Of a stretch of 64,000 bases of DNA, positions 1 to 9,595 are shown in pieces. The position numbers were made by a program, and so were the translations under genes. The notes beneath the pieces were generated by a model. It was not told the DNA's origin and made no database searches. It saw only the letters and a program-made list of their open reading frames with translations. Within the stretch, counting starts at the first letter, position 1. Each line of letters opens with the position of its first letter. The stretch is from a virus, in the IMG/VR virus record IMGVR_UViG_3300043434_000693, positions 1 to 64,000 of that record. One strand, written 5' to 3'.

Positions 1-2
1 CA

Positions 3-635
3 ACAACCGAAACTAGCGATAAACGATTATTCAATTATAATGTTAGACCTTCGCTAGATTTAATTTATTTCTGCAGAGATAATAATATAAAATTACAATA
101 CGCTAGTTCAGCAAGTGTGTATGGTAATCTGTCAAAAGAAAAATGGCATTCTTCAAATAAAGAGTTATCACCTCTTAACAAATATGCGAGTTCTAAAAAA
201 GAAATTGATTATGTTTCAAATCTAGTTATTAATAGTACTAGACCGCCTGTGTTGTTACAAGGAATGAGGTACTTTAATGTGTACGGGCCAAATGAAGATC
301 ACAAAGGCGATCAATCTAGCCCGCATCATAAATTTAAAACTCAATTATTAGAAACAGGAAAGATCAGATTGTTTGAAGGATCTAAAGAGTTTTATCGAGA
401 TTTTGTTTCTGTAGAAAAAGTAATTGAATTAAAATTAAAAGCATTAGAATCTATGCCGTCAGGTTTTTATGATGTAGGAACAAGTAATCCTAAGTCTTTT
501 TACGAAATAGCTGTACAAGTTTGTCAAGAAAACGGCATCGAGAATTCAAACGACTATATCGAATGGATTTCAATGCCGAATAACTTATCATCTCATTACC
601 AACGGTATTCTTACGCTGATTCTTCTTGGGTTTAA
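3..635 (+). CDS. hldD: ADP-L-glycero-D-manno-heptose 6-epimerase-like, 5' truncated
   Basis: C-terminal part of an extended short-chain dehydrogenase; the reading frame is open to the window edge, so the NAD-binding N-terminus lies outside. Visible are the serine stretch YASSASVYG, the catalytic YxxxK (Y-A-S-S-K), then RYFNVYGP and HKGDQSSPHHKFKTQL and LFEGSKEFYRDFV, which follow the order seen in HldD (RfaD). HldD inverts C6 of ADP-D-glycero-D-manno-heptose to give the ADP-L-glycero-heptose used by LPS heptosyltransferases. Its stop codon overlaps the stop of the convergent fibre gene by 4 bases. A GT9 transferase and a carbamoyltransferase lie 7-10 kb away. A related nucleotide-sugar epimerase is the main alternative. 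Confidence 0.8.
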   Translation, partial: TTETSDKRLFNYNVRPSLDLIYFCRDNNIKLQYASSASVYGNLSKEKWHSSNKELSPLNKYASSKKEIDYVSNLVINSTRPPVLLQGMRYFNVYGPNEDHKGDQSSPHHKFKTQLLETGKIRLFEGSKEFYRDFVSVEKVIELKLKALESMPSGFYDVGTSNPKSFYEIAVQVCQENGIENSNDYIEWISMPNNLSSHYQRYSYADSSWV

Positions 636-3600
636 GCCTGCGCTTCGCCCCATCTTAATACAATATTACAGTTAATAGCTGCACCTGTTGCCTTATAAAC
701 ATTAATTGCAAGAACGTCTGGACCATTTGGATACGTTCCTCTTCCTCCTAATGTTGTATTTGTTAATTCTTTTAAATCCGATAATGATAATACCGAATTT
801 GACGACGGAGCAGCAATGAATGAAAATACTGTTTCGCCAGGTTGCGCATATGGAGCAGCACCAAATTTAAATGTAATCGTAGTTGTTCCTGCGGTTATTG
901 CAGTTGAAGTCGATGTTTGATTAAATGTTACACGATAGTATTGTGTTCCAAAATACGACAATAACGAAGAAGTATTAACAAATGTACCAGCTGGGAACAA
1001 TACATCACTTACTTCTGTTCCTGCTTTCGCACCTGCAGATTCCCAACTTAATTTTTGGAAGAACATAGTACTAGTATTACTTAACGGATATGCCTTTGTA
1101 ACTGTTAATGTAGCATTGCCGTTAACATTTTGATTTGCTGCTTGACTTAGATACAAATAATAAATTGGACCAAGAGTTCCGTCGTTATACCAATATGCAA
1201 TACTTTGTATAGTAGTATTTGCTGCAATACCAGTTCCGCTTATTCTGTCGCCCGCTGCGAGGCCATTAGCAATATATGTATTATAATTAGACTGTGTTAG
1301 CGCAAGATACCTGTCACCATTTTGAATGCCTCTATTACTTCTCCAAGATAATGCAGACACAGTGATTGATCCAGTTAAGAATGCTTGAGAAGTAACTGCT
1401 GCTGTGGTTTGTGATGCACTAGACCAAACAACAGAACCTCCTGGTGCAATCTGTGCAAAACTAGGTTGTCCACCTTGCGCCGAACTTTGTAGCCCTGTCC
1501 ATGTAATATCGCTTACGTTAGCAGGATAATTTTGCGGGTTTAATACCCCTTCAACAACAATACCGCCTGTTCCAGTGTCCGAAGTAATCGCAATTTCTTT
1601 TAATAACAATTGCGCTCTATTTAGAAGTTCTCTATCTCCTAGGTCTCCAACAATCGCATTACTTACACTAGGTGCTAAACGGATTAAGAATGCAGTTTGC
1701 CTAGTTGTAGTAATCGAAACATTAGTTGCTGCGTAGTTAAAGATGTAACCGCGGTCTTCATCAAATCTACCATCAGTTAGCATAGCAGATCCCCAGTGAC
1801 TAATGATAGGGCTAATAGTGTTACTTACTAGTACCACACCGGTATTGTACTCGTGTGTTACTGCTGTACTAGCGGTAAATGTTCTTTGCGCGCCGCCGAC
1901 AAAATTAACCATAGGTGCAGCTCGAGTGCATCCAGTTAATGTATTACCAGATTTTCCATTAAATGCAATTAGTTCATTATCGATATATACAATTCCTGAT
2001 TCATTAGGGAAGTTAGATGCATCCATTAACGGAATTGTAGTTTGTGTCGCAGTAATCGATGATGCTAATTTTCCAATAGCACTTTCATTAATAACTTCAT
2101 ATCTTACCGGCATGTTACCAGTTCGCATGTATGCTTCAGTATTAACATTTGAATTACGAATACGATGACAGAACACGTAATTACCGTCACTGCCTCTTAG
2201 CATGTAATCGATAAATCCTGCACCATACCATGTCCATTGCATACCGATCATTTGCATTTTAGAAATATCAAGTTGATAACCACTAGGGCCGGTTCCGTCA
2301 AGTCTATCAATGTTAAATTGACTTTGTGGTACAACAAGATCTTGTACTAAACAAATTTTTGCTTGAACGGCATTACTAGCTCCTCGATAATCAGGATTTA
2401 CCGTCATTGATGTTTGACTTAACACATTAGTAACTGTATGTGTCATCCCTTTAATTACAATCTTGTCGCCGGCTTTAACTTGGTCTCTAAATCTTGTATT
2501 CGTTCCTGTAAGTAAATTACCATCTCTAGCAATATCAGCTACACCAACAAGTTGAAATGTGCTTGAACGTCGAACAACTGATAATTCTTTTCCGTTATAT
2601 TGCCAGAACATTCCGTTTTGATCGTCGTATGTACCAGCGCGAACACTTGCACCGTGCCATTCTTGTAATGACATTTGAGCTGTGGTACCTAATGTAGCAA
2701 TAGTATTCGCTAATACTGACTGTGCTTGAACCTTTAATGTTCGTTCGTTTACAACATCAGTAATTGTGTACGAACCGTTATATCCAGATGTATCAACACC
2801 GATAATCTTTATAACACCACCGACTTGACATCCGTGATCAACATCATCTGTTACAAGTGTAATGAATGACCCTATTGCAGTTCCTGTTGATGTTAACGAT
2901 TGGATATTATAACTAGGTGCAAATAAAGCACCAGTTGTATACATTATTCCTTTACCTGATTGATAACGAATGTATTTTTTACTCATACGTATTGCTTGCG
3001 CACCGTGCTGAGGGCCACCTGTGCCTAATTGCACGCCGCCGTCATATGGTCGATGTATGAAATAGCTGTCTGCTCTAGTATATACTATTCCAGATAAAGA
3101 CGTAGTTTCGTCAATAGTTCCTGCTGTTCTTGCAGTATATCTTATTTTAGTTGTGCTCGGAACCTGTTCTACATAGAACGGTCCTTTAGCAAGCTCATGA
3201 TTAGTTCCGGCACTACTAATATCAATCATTATTCCTGCACCAGGAATTAATCCGTGTGCAGTTGTAAATGTAACTTCCATTAGAGCAATTGCAGTTGAAG
3301 AAATCGTTGTTCCTGCTGGAATCAATGCTGTTGTTATTTCTGTAAATGAAATTGAAGAATAAAAGTCAACTGATGTGCCTGCCGGACCAGATCCAGCAAT
3401 AGTTATACCGGTAATTTGTCCACCTGACACAGTTGTTATTGTAAGTGTTGCATCATGGGTTGGACTCGAACCTCCTAGATCTGTTCCTAATATTAGTATT
3501 CGTTCTCCAACAAAATAATTCGACCCACTTACATTAACAGATGCATTATATGATGTTCCAGTTTTTGTTATATTAAAGGTTGCATTAGCTCCTATCGGTA

Positions 3601-6600
3601 AAACATTATTACCTGTTTTCAAAGTAAATGTAAAATCACTTGAAATTGCTGTACCAGAATAGGTAATCGAAGTTATCGGTCCTAGCGGACCTGCACCAGA
3701 TATAGATCCTACTGTAATAATTAAATCGTTTGTTGGTGTTGAACCCCCCAGATTTGCACCGCTTATTGTTATCTGTTGACCGACTGCATATCCTGCTCCG
3801 CCCAATGATAATGTCGGTGTATAAGATCCTGCTGTGCGATCTACATTAAATGTTGCACCGGATCCAGATGTTGTATATGGTGCAACACCGGTATATGTTC
3901 CATCGGTAGATGATCCAGTTCCTACAAAAGAGAATGTTGAAATTCCTCCTAATGGACCGGCGCCGTCTATTGCAGTAACGGTAATTGTAAGATCATTTGC
4001 AGGTGTTGCTCCGCCTAAGTTTGCACCACTCAATGTCACAGTTTGGCCGACCGTATACGATGATCCTGCATTTGCTAACGTAACAGAATATGCAGTTGAG
4101 GAAACTGTTACATTAAATGTTGATCCTGAACCTGACACACTTGTTTGAGCTACACCGGTATAAACAGCATCTCCGCTTACACTATCTCCGTTAAATGCAA
4201 CTGCGGTTACGCCGCCTCCGCCGTCGATACCTGTAACAGTTATAGTTAAATCGTTTGCAGGACTTGCACCGTCTAAATCTGTACCTAAAATTAAGATTCT
4301 GTCATCTACTTGATAATTAGATCCAGCGGTTGTAGGAGTTACGTTACTATATTCACCGATTGTTCGAGTTACAGAAAATACTGCACCTGCACCAATTGGA
4401 TTAATATTAGTTCCGGGAACATTGACAAAATTAGCAGTATTACCAACTTTAGGAGCAGTAAGAGGAGCAGTAAGATTTACGGTTGTTCCTGCAATACTAC
4501 TTACAAATGTAGAAGTTCCATTACCATTGTCTATCGCCATTCCTTCTAATATCCCAGTGGCATCTGATACTTCTATCTCGGTTTCTCCGATTAATGCATT
4601 TGTTGCTAATGCCGCAGTAACAGCAATTCCTCCAGATCCGACTACGCCCGAAACTTGAGATCCTGATGCTATTCCAGTTCCTGTTAAAGGAGCACCGATC
4701 GACGGTGCAGTTCCACTAAATGCAACTTGGTCTGATCCTAATATCGTGTTAAATTCACTAGTAAATGAACTAGCCGAACCGTTACTGTAAACACTAAATG
4801 CCGGAGTTCCTAACGATGCTCCGGTATAAAATGCTGCTTTTCTTAACTGTGTATAACTTGTAGCAAGGATTTGTCCGTTTGATGTTCCTACTTTTGCAAC
4901 AGCATAATATGTAAATGTAGTAGTTGACGGAACAGAATTGATAATAAATGTTCCTTCTGCTCTACTAAAACCAGTAATAGTATTTGCTAAAGCTCTAACG
5001 GTAATCGGAGTACCAATTGTAAATCCATGAGGGCCGGTCGTGGTTACTGTGATTAATGATTCACCGACTCCGCCTGTACCAATCGAAGCATCTGTAGTAA
5101 CAGTAACAACCGATGTATCTGTACCCGGAACTTCGTATACAGACGGATATCCTCTTGATAATCCAATAGCTTGCCATTTTGTTGGCTGTAATCCGTATTC
5201 AAAGTCTGCATCTAGCATCGACTGCGGAGCAGCAATACGCATACGTTCAATAGCATCTGTTCCAAAATCGTAAGGTCGAACTTTTATTTCGGGCATTTCT
5301 ACAAACATTTGAATACTATCAGTACTCGATGATGTAGAAGTATCTGCATCAAGTGTTAACGTAGTGACATAGTCTGATGTTTGTAAGAATGCCGGAAAAT
5401 CGTCGTCGGTGTAATATCCATTGCTATTATAAGCAGTATTAACATTTGCAACACCTCCTAATTGAGGATCACTAAAGTTGTAGATAATTTGATTATTAGT
5501 TGTGTTAGTTATTAACAATAAGTCTTCAAGAGTGTGATGTCCTTGAACTTTAATAGTAGTTACACCATTAACTAATGCAGGTAGACTATCTAAACCCCCT
5601 GAGATAACATCAGTTAATATAGTTGTTAAGGTTGTTATTCTTACATTAACTCCAATTTCCGGTGTTAATGAAGGATTAATATCTAAATTAACTTCAGTTT
5701 GAAGTGGTGTATATGACTGTCCGTTGATGATTACATCATTAATTAAGTCTCTAATAAATTCATGTGTTACAATTTCCGGCTCTCGACTGCCGTCAACCTG
5801 TGGTAATAGTCCGTTCCAATATCTCGATGATACGTGTCTAATTTGTGCATTTCCGCCGTATCGCAAGTCGTTTAGATATGCATCTAATACATATCCAACA
5901 TCTCTCTCGCATTTAGATTGATCATATATGTAAGCTGCAAAAGGGTATTGGGAATTCGTAATCGGACTAGTAACAAAAATGCTTAATCCGTTAGCAATAA
6001 CATTCGTTAATCTAGTAGATAACGCTGTTATAATTGTACTTGCGCCTGCTTCTCCGTCAGTTCCCGATGTATTTTGAGTAGCAATAACCGGGCTTTGTTG
6101 AGACGTATACAACGTTTTTGTAAAAATATATGTATTAATGATGTTCTTAAGTTGTGTATGCGCTTCAACTTCCGGAGCTCTATTACCGTCAATCTGCGGT
6201 GTACCACTAATCCAATATTGTTTTGACACAGCCGATGTCTTTTCATTTCCGCCATATCTTAGATCGTGTATGTATGCATCAATAACATATCCAACATCCC
6301 TCTTACATTTGGCCGAGTCGTACGTGTACCCAGTAAACGAAGGACTTCCTGCTAACACTTGTGCTGCAATCCATGCTGTAATTTCTTCTTGTAAAAATGT
6401 TTTGTTATTAGTTAATAATGCTACTGCATTTGGAAACAAATTTTCTAAAGTTTCATTAATAATAGAGTCAGCAATAAATGCCGATGCTTCTTTTTTAAGA
6501 AACTCTTTATTATCGTTTATGAGTTCGTGGGCATTTGGAAATAAATTTTCAGATCTCGAAACTCCTGGTAGGAAAACGTAATTTTGTATTCTTTGTTTAG

Positions 6601-6604
6601 CCAT
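632..6604 (-). CDS. Giant virion surface/fibre protein, about 1990 aa
   Basis: Start placed at the ATG at 6604 (MAKQRIQNYVF), with GGAG 12 bases upstream; an in-frame TTG at 6622 is less likely. The N-terminus holds two copies of a module with NLFPNA...FL.KE followed by C-[KE]-RDVGYV-[IL]-DAY...DLRYGGN. The same module recurs in the 2250-aa fibre protein. Residues of about 750-1070 hold four repeats of about 85 aa built on [AT]-[ND]-LGG-x-[ST]-P-x-[NH]-D. The C-terminus (LSDLKELTNTTLGGRG...ILRWGEAQA) is a conserved ending I recognise from T4-like marine phage structural proteins. No enzyme motif is visible. It ends a run of fibre genes read from the right. Confidence 0.8.
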   Translation of the reverse strand: MAKQRIQNYVFLPGVSRSENLFPNAHELINDNKEFLKKEASAFIADSIINETLENLFPNAVALLTNNKTFLQEEITAWIAAQVLAGSPSFTGYTYDSAKCKRDVGYVIDAYIHDLRYGGNEKTSAVSKQYWISGTPQIDGNRAPEVEAHTQLKNIINTYIFTKTLYTSQQSPVIATQNTSGTDGEAGASTIITALSTRLTNVIANGLSIFVTSPITNSQYPFAAYIYDQSKCERDVGYVLDAYLNDLRYGGNAQIRHVSSRYWNGLLPQVDGSREPEIVTHEFIRDLINDVIINGQSYTPLQTEVNLDINPSLTPEIGVNVRITTLTTILTDVISGGLDSLPALVNGVTTIKVQGHHTLEDLLLITNTTNNQIIYNFSDPQLGGVANVNTAYNSNGYYTDDDFPAFLQTSDYVTTLTLDADTSTSSSTDSIQMFVEMPEIKVRPYDFGTDAIERMRIAAPQSMLDADFEYGLQPTKWQAIGLSRGYPSVYEVPGTDTSVVTVTTDASIGTGGVGESLITVTTTGPHGFTIGTPITVRALANTITGFSRAEGTFIINSVPSTTTFTYYAVAKVGTSNGQILATSYTQLRKAAFYTGASLGTPAFSVYSNGSASSFTSEFNTILGSDQVAFSGTAPSIGAPLTGTGIASGSQVSGVVGSGGIAVTAALATNALIGETEIEVSDATGILEGMAIDNGNGTSTFVSSIAGTTVNLTAPLTAPKVGNTANFVNVPGTNINPIGAGAVFSVTRTIGEYSNVTPTTAGSNYQVDDRILILGTDLDGASPANDLTITVTGIDGGGGVTAVAFNGDSVSGDAVYTGVAQTSVSGSGSTFNVTVSSTAYSVTLANAGSSYTVGQTVTLSGANLGGATPANDLTITVTAIDGAGPLGGISTFSFVGTGSSTDGTYTGVAPYTTSGSGATFNVDRTAGSYTPTLSLGGAGYAVGQQITISGANLGGSTPTNDLIITVGSISGAGPLGPITSITYSGTAISSDFTFTLKTGNNVLPIGANATFNITKTGTSYNASVNVSGSNYFVGERILILGTDLGGSSPTHDATLTITTVSGGQITGITIAGSGPAGTSVDFYSSISFTEITTALIPAGTTISSTAIALMEVTFTTAHGLIPGAGIMIDISSAGTNHELAKGPFYVEQVPSTTKIRYTARTAGTIDETTSLSGIVYTRADSYFIHRPYDGGVQLGTGGPQHGAQAIRMSKKYIRYQSGKGIMYTTGALFAPSYNIQSLTSTGTAIGSFITLVTDDVDHGCQVGGVIKIIGVDTSGYNGSYTITDVVNERTLKVQAQSVLANTIATLGTTAQMSLQEWHGASVRAGTYDDQNGMFWQYNGKELSVVRRSSTFQLVGVADIARDGNLLTGTNTRFRDQVKAGDKIVIKGMTHTVTNVLSQTSMTVNPDYRGASNAVQAKICLVQDLVVPQSQFNIDRLDGTGPSGYQLDISKMQMIGMQWTWYGAGFIDYMLRGSDGNYVFCHRIRNSNVNTEAYMRTGNMPVRYEVINESAIGKLASSITATQTTIPLMDASNFPNESGIVYIDNELIAFNGKSGNTLTGCTRAAPMVNFVGGAQRTFTASTAVTHEYNTGVVLVSNTISPIISHWGSAMLTDGRFDEDRGYIFNYAATNVSITTTRQTAFLIRLAPSVSNAIVGDLGDRELLNRAQLLLKEIAITSDTGTGGIVVEGVLNPQNYPANVSDITWTGLQSSAQGGQPSFAQIAPGGSVVWSSASQTTAAVTSQAFLTGSITVSALSWRSNRGIQNGDRYLALTQSNYNTYIANGLAAGDRISGTGIAANTTIQSIAYWYNDGTLGPIYYLYLSQAANQNVNGNATLTVTKAYPLSNTSTMFFQKLSWESAGAKAGTEVSDVLFPAGTFVNTSSLLSYFGTQYYRVTFNQTSTSTAITAGTTTITFKFGAAPYAQPGETVFSFIAAPSSNSVLSLSDLKELTNTTLGGRGTYPNGPDVLAINVYKATGAAINCNIVLRWGEAQA
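3400..4340 (-). repeat. Four tandem protein-coding repeats of about 250-275 bp
   Basis: Within the giant gene at 632-6604, four successive units each encode a short beta-rich segment ending near G-x-[ND]-L-[GD]-G-[AS]-[ST]-P-x-[NH]-D-x-x-[IL]-T-[IV]. The motif-bearing parts lie near 4255, 4005, 3735 and 3460. DNA of the units has diverged but is clearly alignable. A fifth, isolated copy (GTDVGGASPLND) lies in the 2250-aa fibre protein. Confidence 0.75.
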
Positions 6605-6611
6605 AAAATTC

Positions 6612-7298
6612 TTATACTCCAAATGCTATCGAAAACGCAGATATCCTAGTATCTACATAGTCTTTTCTAACAGCTTGATTATTGTTTGTCGGGGGATTGT
6701 TTATTTGTAAATCATTAACTATTACTGTACCTGTGCCTTGAGGGTCAATAATAATATCGTCATTTGTTTCTGCTGTAATAGTTGAATTATTAAATGAAAT
6801 TGTTCCAGTTGAAGTGGTTTTCCAACTAGTACCGTTATAGTAATTGATAGCGTTATCTTCAGAATTGAAGATAATATCTCCTAATTCAGCATCTATTAAA
6901 TCACGATCATTTTCGGTATATGATAAAATTTGTAAAGGGCTATTACTAACAACTACACGTGTACCAGAATCTAAAATTATAGTATCAGTATTCGTTAAAT
7001 TTCCTGTTATTAATTCGGTGATAATAGTTAAATTTGTTATTTCCGCTGTTTCTATAATACTATTAACCGACTCAGTATCGTTGAATACAACTAGTTGATT
7101 CAAAAATTCTATAGTTCCATTATCTACTGAATCTATAGTTGCATTTTCAAATATAAAATTTTCAAGTGTAAATTCAGCTGTTGATTCGATAGAGTTTGCT
7201 ATTACAGAATTAACTGTCATAACTCCCGACGAGCTCACAGAAAAATTAGGACTTTGAAAGCCATACTCTGATCGTAATGGTTTGTAATCTATCGACAT
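6612..7298 (-). CDS. Fibre-like virion structural protein, 228 aa
   Basis: Starts MSIDYKPLRSEYGFQSPNF with a good Shine-Dalgarno (AAAGGAA) and a late promoter 18 bases upstream of the ATG. The sequence is low in charge and rich in N, T, S and I, with repeated short beta-strand patterns typical of phage fibre shafts. Near the C-terminus it reads NNDDIIIDPQGTGTVIVNDL-like text, a segment also found in the two RISGPLL fibre proteins to the right, then a closing NQAVRKDYVDTRIS, a hinge common before fibre tips. Function beyond virion structure is not evident. Confidence 0.65.
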   Translation of the reverse strand: MSIDYKPLRSEYGFQSPNFSVSSSGVMTVNSVIANSIESTAEFTLENFIFENATIDSVDNGTIEFLNQLVVFNDTESVNSIIETAEITNLTIITELITGNLTNTDTIILDSGTRVVVSNSPLQILSYTENDRDLIDAELGDIIFNSEDNAINYYNGTSWKTTSTGTISFNNSTITAETNDDIIIDPQGTGTVIVNDLQINNPPTNNNQAVRKDYVDTRISAFSIAFGV

Positions 7299-7315
7299 TG
7301 ATCGTTCCTTTTGTA

Positions 7316-7322
7316 TATTTAT
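7316..7322 (-). promoter_or_regulatory. T4-type late promoter for the 6612-7298 gene
   Basis: Minus strand reads GATAAATATAC, matching the late -10 element ATAAATA, 18 bases before the ATG at 7298 and upstream of AAAGGAA. Confidence 0.7.
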
Positions 7323-7329
7323 CTAGTGA

Positions 7330-7731
7330 TTATGCTTCTATTTCGTTTAGAGTGTAATAGTAGTTTGCACTAAAAATTACCTTACTCCCAGATACAGAAG
7401 TACTAGCAGGAGAGACTTTCAAATATACTCTAGAACTATCAACAGTGGCCGTTAAATTAATTAAATTTTCGTTTAAAGACGTACGACCGTAAACTGTTAA
7501 ATCTGCGTTGTCCGGACTAGCAACTAGCACACATTTAATAACTTCTTTTTTATGAGTGTTATAATCTACTGTAATAGTATAATCAGCACTAGCAAAGTCA
7601 CCTACATACCATTCATCAATAACTATAGTGTCTGCAACAGTTACCCAAGGTCCTTTATAGGAAAACTGAGTTCCGTTAATTAATCGTAAAGTATTGTGCA
7701 GACCTTGGATAAAATATTTTTTAAAGTTCAT
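7330..7731 (-). CDS. Small beta-rich structural protein, 133 aa
   Basis: Start set at the ATG at 7731 (MNFKKYFIQGLHNTL), which has AAGGAT upstream and a late promoter 17 bases away. A longer frame begins at 7806 but would run through the terminator hairpin. The protein reads as alternating strands (YKGPWVTVADTIVIDEWYVG, then repeated polar/hydrophobic patterns to YYYTLNEIEA). I recognise no family. Its place among fibre genes and its own late promoter suggest a virion component. Confidence 0.6.
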   Translation of the reverse strand: MNFKKYFIQGLHNTLRLINGTQFSYKGPWVTVADTIVIDEWYVGDFASADYTITVDYNTHKKEVIKCVLVASPDNADLTVYGRTSLNENLINLTATVDSSRVYLKVSPASTSVSGSKVIFSANYYYTLNEIEA

Positions 7732-7747
7732 TTTTAATCCTTTTAGA

Positions 7748-7754
7748 TATTTAT
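7748..7754 (-). promoter_or_regulatory. T4-type late promoter for the 7330-7731 gene
   Basis: Minus strand ATAAATA lies directly after the terminator T-run and 17 bases before the ATG at 7731. Confidence 0.7.
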
Positions 7755-7756
7755 GC

Positions 7757-7785
7757 AAAAAAAAGCACCAATTAATTGGTGCTTT
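7757..7785 (-). terminator. Rho-independent terminator after the carbamoyltransferase gene
   Basis: A perfect palindrome GCACCAATTAATTGGTGC (7765-7782), flanked by AAA/TTT, is followed on the minus strand by a run of eight T (7764-7757). It starts 11 bases after the stop of the 7796-9595 gene. Confidence 0.9.
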
Positions 7786-7795
7786 GATTAGAACT

Positions 7796-9595
7796 TTAAT
7801 TTGCAATTTTTATTAATTTTCCGTATTCGGGCAAATACAGATATTCGATATCGCTGTTTGCTAATGTTTCAACAGCATCAAATAATGTTTCAACTAATGG
7901 ATCTCCTCCGAGATTAAAACTAGTGTTAAATAAAATTGGACATCCGGTTGCATTATAGAAAGTGTTAATTAACTCGTAATAATGTTTATTTTGTTCTGGT
8001 GTTACTGTTTGAATTCGACAAGTTCCGTCGATATGAATAATGCTCGGAATCTTTTCTTCGACTCCGGGCTGACAATTAACAGCATACATCATTGTCGGAC
8101 TTTCGTCCATTCCTCTTAAATCAAACCATTCGTGGACATGTTCTTTTAGAATAGTACCTGCAAATGGTCTAAAATATTCTCTACGTTTAACACCATTAAC
8201 AAAATCTTTTCCGTCTTTAAATCTCGGATCAAATAATACCGATCTGTTTCCTAATGCTCGAGGACCGTTTTCGCTTCTTCCTTGGAAAATAGTAACAATA
8301 TTTTTTTGAGTTAATAAATTAACAATATCATCGGGCGTAGCGTTAGTTATTTCAGCGGCATGTGTTTCTGCATAACTGTTTATTTCATCGTCAGAATAGC
8401 AATACTGCGGACCTAAATACAAAGTATCTGCACGAGGACTTACAGTTGTATCTTCACTCAATGCTCTCCAAAACATTAAACTCGCACCGATAGCTGTTCC
8501 GGCATCATTACTTACTGGTTCACAATATAACTCGATACCGGCATCTTTTAATGCTTCGAGATAGTAATAGTTTGCTACGCAATTTAATCCAAATCCGCCG
8601 CTTAATACAACTTTCTTTCTTCCGGTCATTTGTACTGCTTTTTTAATCAGCTTAACTACTTGTTCTTGAGTTTGTGTTTGACATGCATACGCAAGGTCTC
8701 TTCGATTTTGTAATTTAGTAATGTCAGATGCATTACTATCAGTTAATTCGTCAAATAATGTAGCATTAACCCACGCCCCATTTGGATATGTTGGAACAAT
8801 AGCGTTTCTATTTGACATCGGGTAAATGCCAGATTCATCAAATAATTTTGGTATATTGTCGTTCGGTGCTCCATAAGGGAACAACCCCATAGTTTTACCA
8901 GCTTCGATCGAACTCCATCCGCAATATTGGGTAACTGCTTCGTATACTTTAGTAATCCCAGCTCTTTCTGAAATTAAGCACTCATGTGTTCCTTCTTCAT
9001 CATATAAATTGCTGTTAAAATCTTTAACTAACCCTCCAACATTTGGTCCTCGTAAACCAATATGCTTAAAAATAGTTTTAAATTCTGCTGGATAATTGCA
9101 ATTAATAATCGATTCAACTTCCCATCCGGTTTCATGTTGATTATCAATTTGTAAAGGAATAAATGTTCCAGCACCGTCGACAACTACTGAAACTGCTTCG
9201 TCGAACCCTGATCGATAAAAAGAACAAGCAGAATGAAGTTTATGGTGCATATGGCTCATATCAATCACTTGCGGATGATTTCTACCTTTATACGATCTAT
9301 CTATCAATCCTAACTTTCTAGCTAATCCGGTATACACATCATCGCCGCTATAGTCAACTCTTCCTGCTGTATCTTGCAAACTTTGTGTATGTGCTACAAC
9401 AAGATAATCTAATCGATCAGTATATTCTAAGATTTTAACAATCGATGCATATGGTCCACCATCGTATTTTGCTCGTGTTATACGTTCTTCTTCGATTGAA
9501 AAAACAATTTCCCCATCTTTAAGTAAACATACTCCAGCATTATGCCCTCTTGCTATACCGGCAATCCAAACTGGTTTCTTTGTTTCGTTAGTCAT
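7796..9595 (-). CDS. NodU/CmcH-family O-carbamoyltransferase, 599 aa
   Basis: Full-length member of the family that moves a carbamoyl group from carbamoyl phosphate, through carbamoyl-adenylate, to a sugar hydroxyl. The N-terminal ASKHA-type domain shows GHNAGVCLL (17-25), SIEEERITRAK (33-43), the metal-binding region MSHMHHKLHSACSFY (113-127), VVVDGAG (137-143), VLSGGFGLNCVAN (330-342) and SNDAGTAIGAS (362-372). The C-terminal domain shows GRSENGPRALGNRS (439-452), REYFRPFA (472-479) and FNTSFNLGGDPLV (556-568). It follows the GT9 gene with no gap (start one base before that gene's stop boundary), so the two are cotranscribed. Likely target: a phage- or host-made glycan, perhaps heptose. Confidence 0.92.
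   Translation of the reverse strand: MTNETKKPVWIAGIARGHNAGVCLLKDGEIVFSIEEERITRAKYDGGPYASIVKILEYTDRLDYLVVAHTQSLQDTAGRVDYSGDDVYTGLARKLGLIDRSYKGRNHPQVIDMSHMHHKLHSACSFYRSGFDEAVSVVVDGAGTFIPLQIDNQHETGWEVESIINCNYPAEFKTIFKHIGLRGPNVGGLVKDFNSNLYDEEGTHECLISERAGITKVYEAVTQYCGWSSIEAGKTMGLFPYGAPNDNIPKLFDESGIYPMSNRNAIVPTYPNGAWVNATLFDELTDSNASDITKLQNRRDLAYACQTQTQEQVVKLIKKAVQMTGRKKVVLSGGFGLNCVANYYYLEALKDAGIELYCEPVSNDAGTAIGASLMFWRALSEDTTVSPRADTLYLGPQYCYSDDEINSYAETHAAEITNATPDDIVNLLTQKNIVTIFQGRSENGPRALGNRSVLFDPRFKDGKDFVNGVKRREYFRPFAGTILKEHVHEWFDLRGMDESPTMMYAVNCQPGVEEKIPSIIHIDGTCRIQTVTPEQNKHYYELINTFYNATGCPILFNTSFNLGGDPLVETLFDAVETLANSDIEYLYLPEYGKLIKIAN

Noticed and set aside
6605-6622. Upstream TTG start for the 1990-aa protein
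   Set aside because: The ATG at 6604 is preceded by GGAG, and the TTG would overlap the previous gene; the same reasoning was used for TTG starts at 21677 and 26730.
7732-7806. 25-residue N-terminal extension of the 133-aa protein
   Set aside because: It would run through the terminator hairpin, and the ATG at 7731 has its own SD and late promoter.
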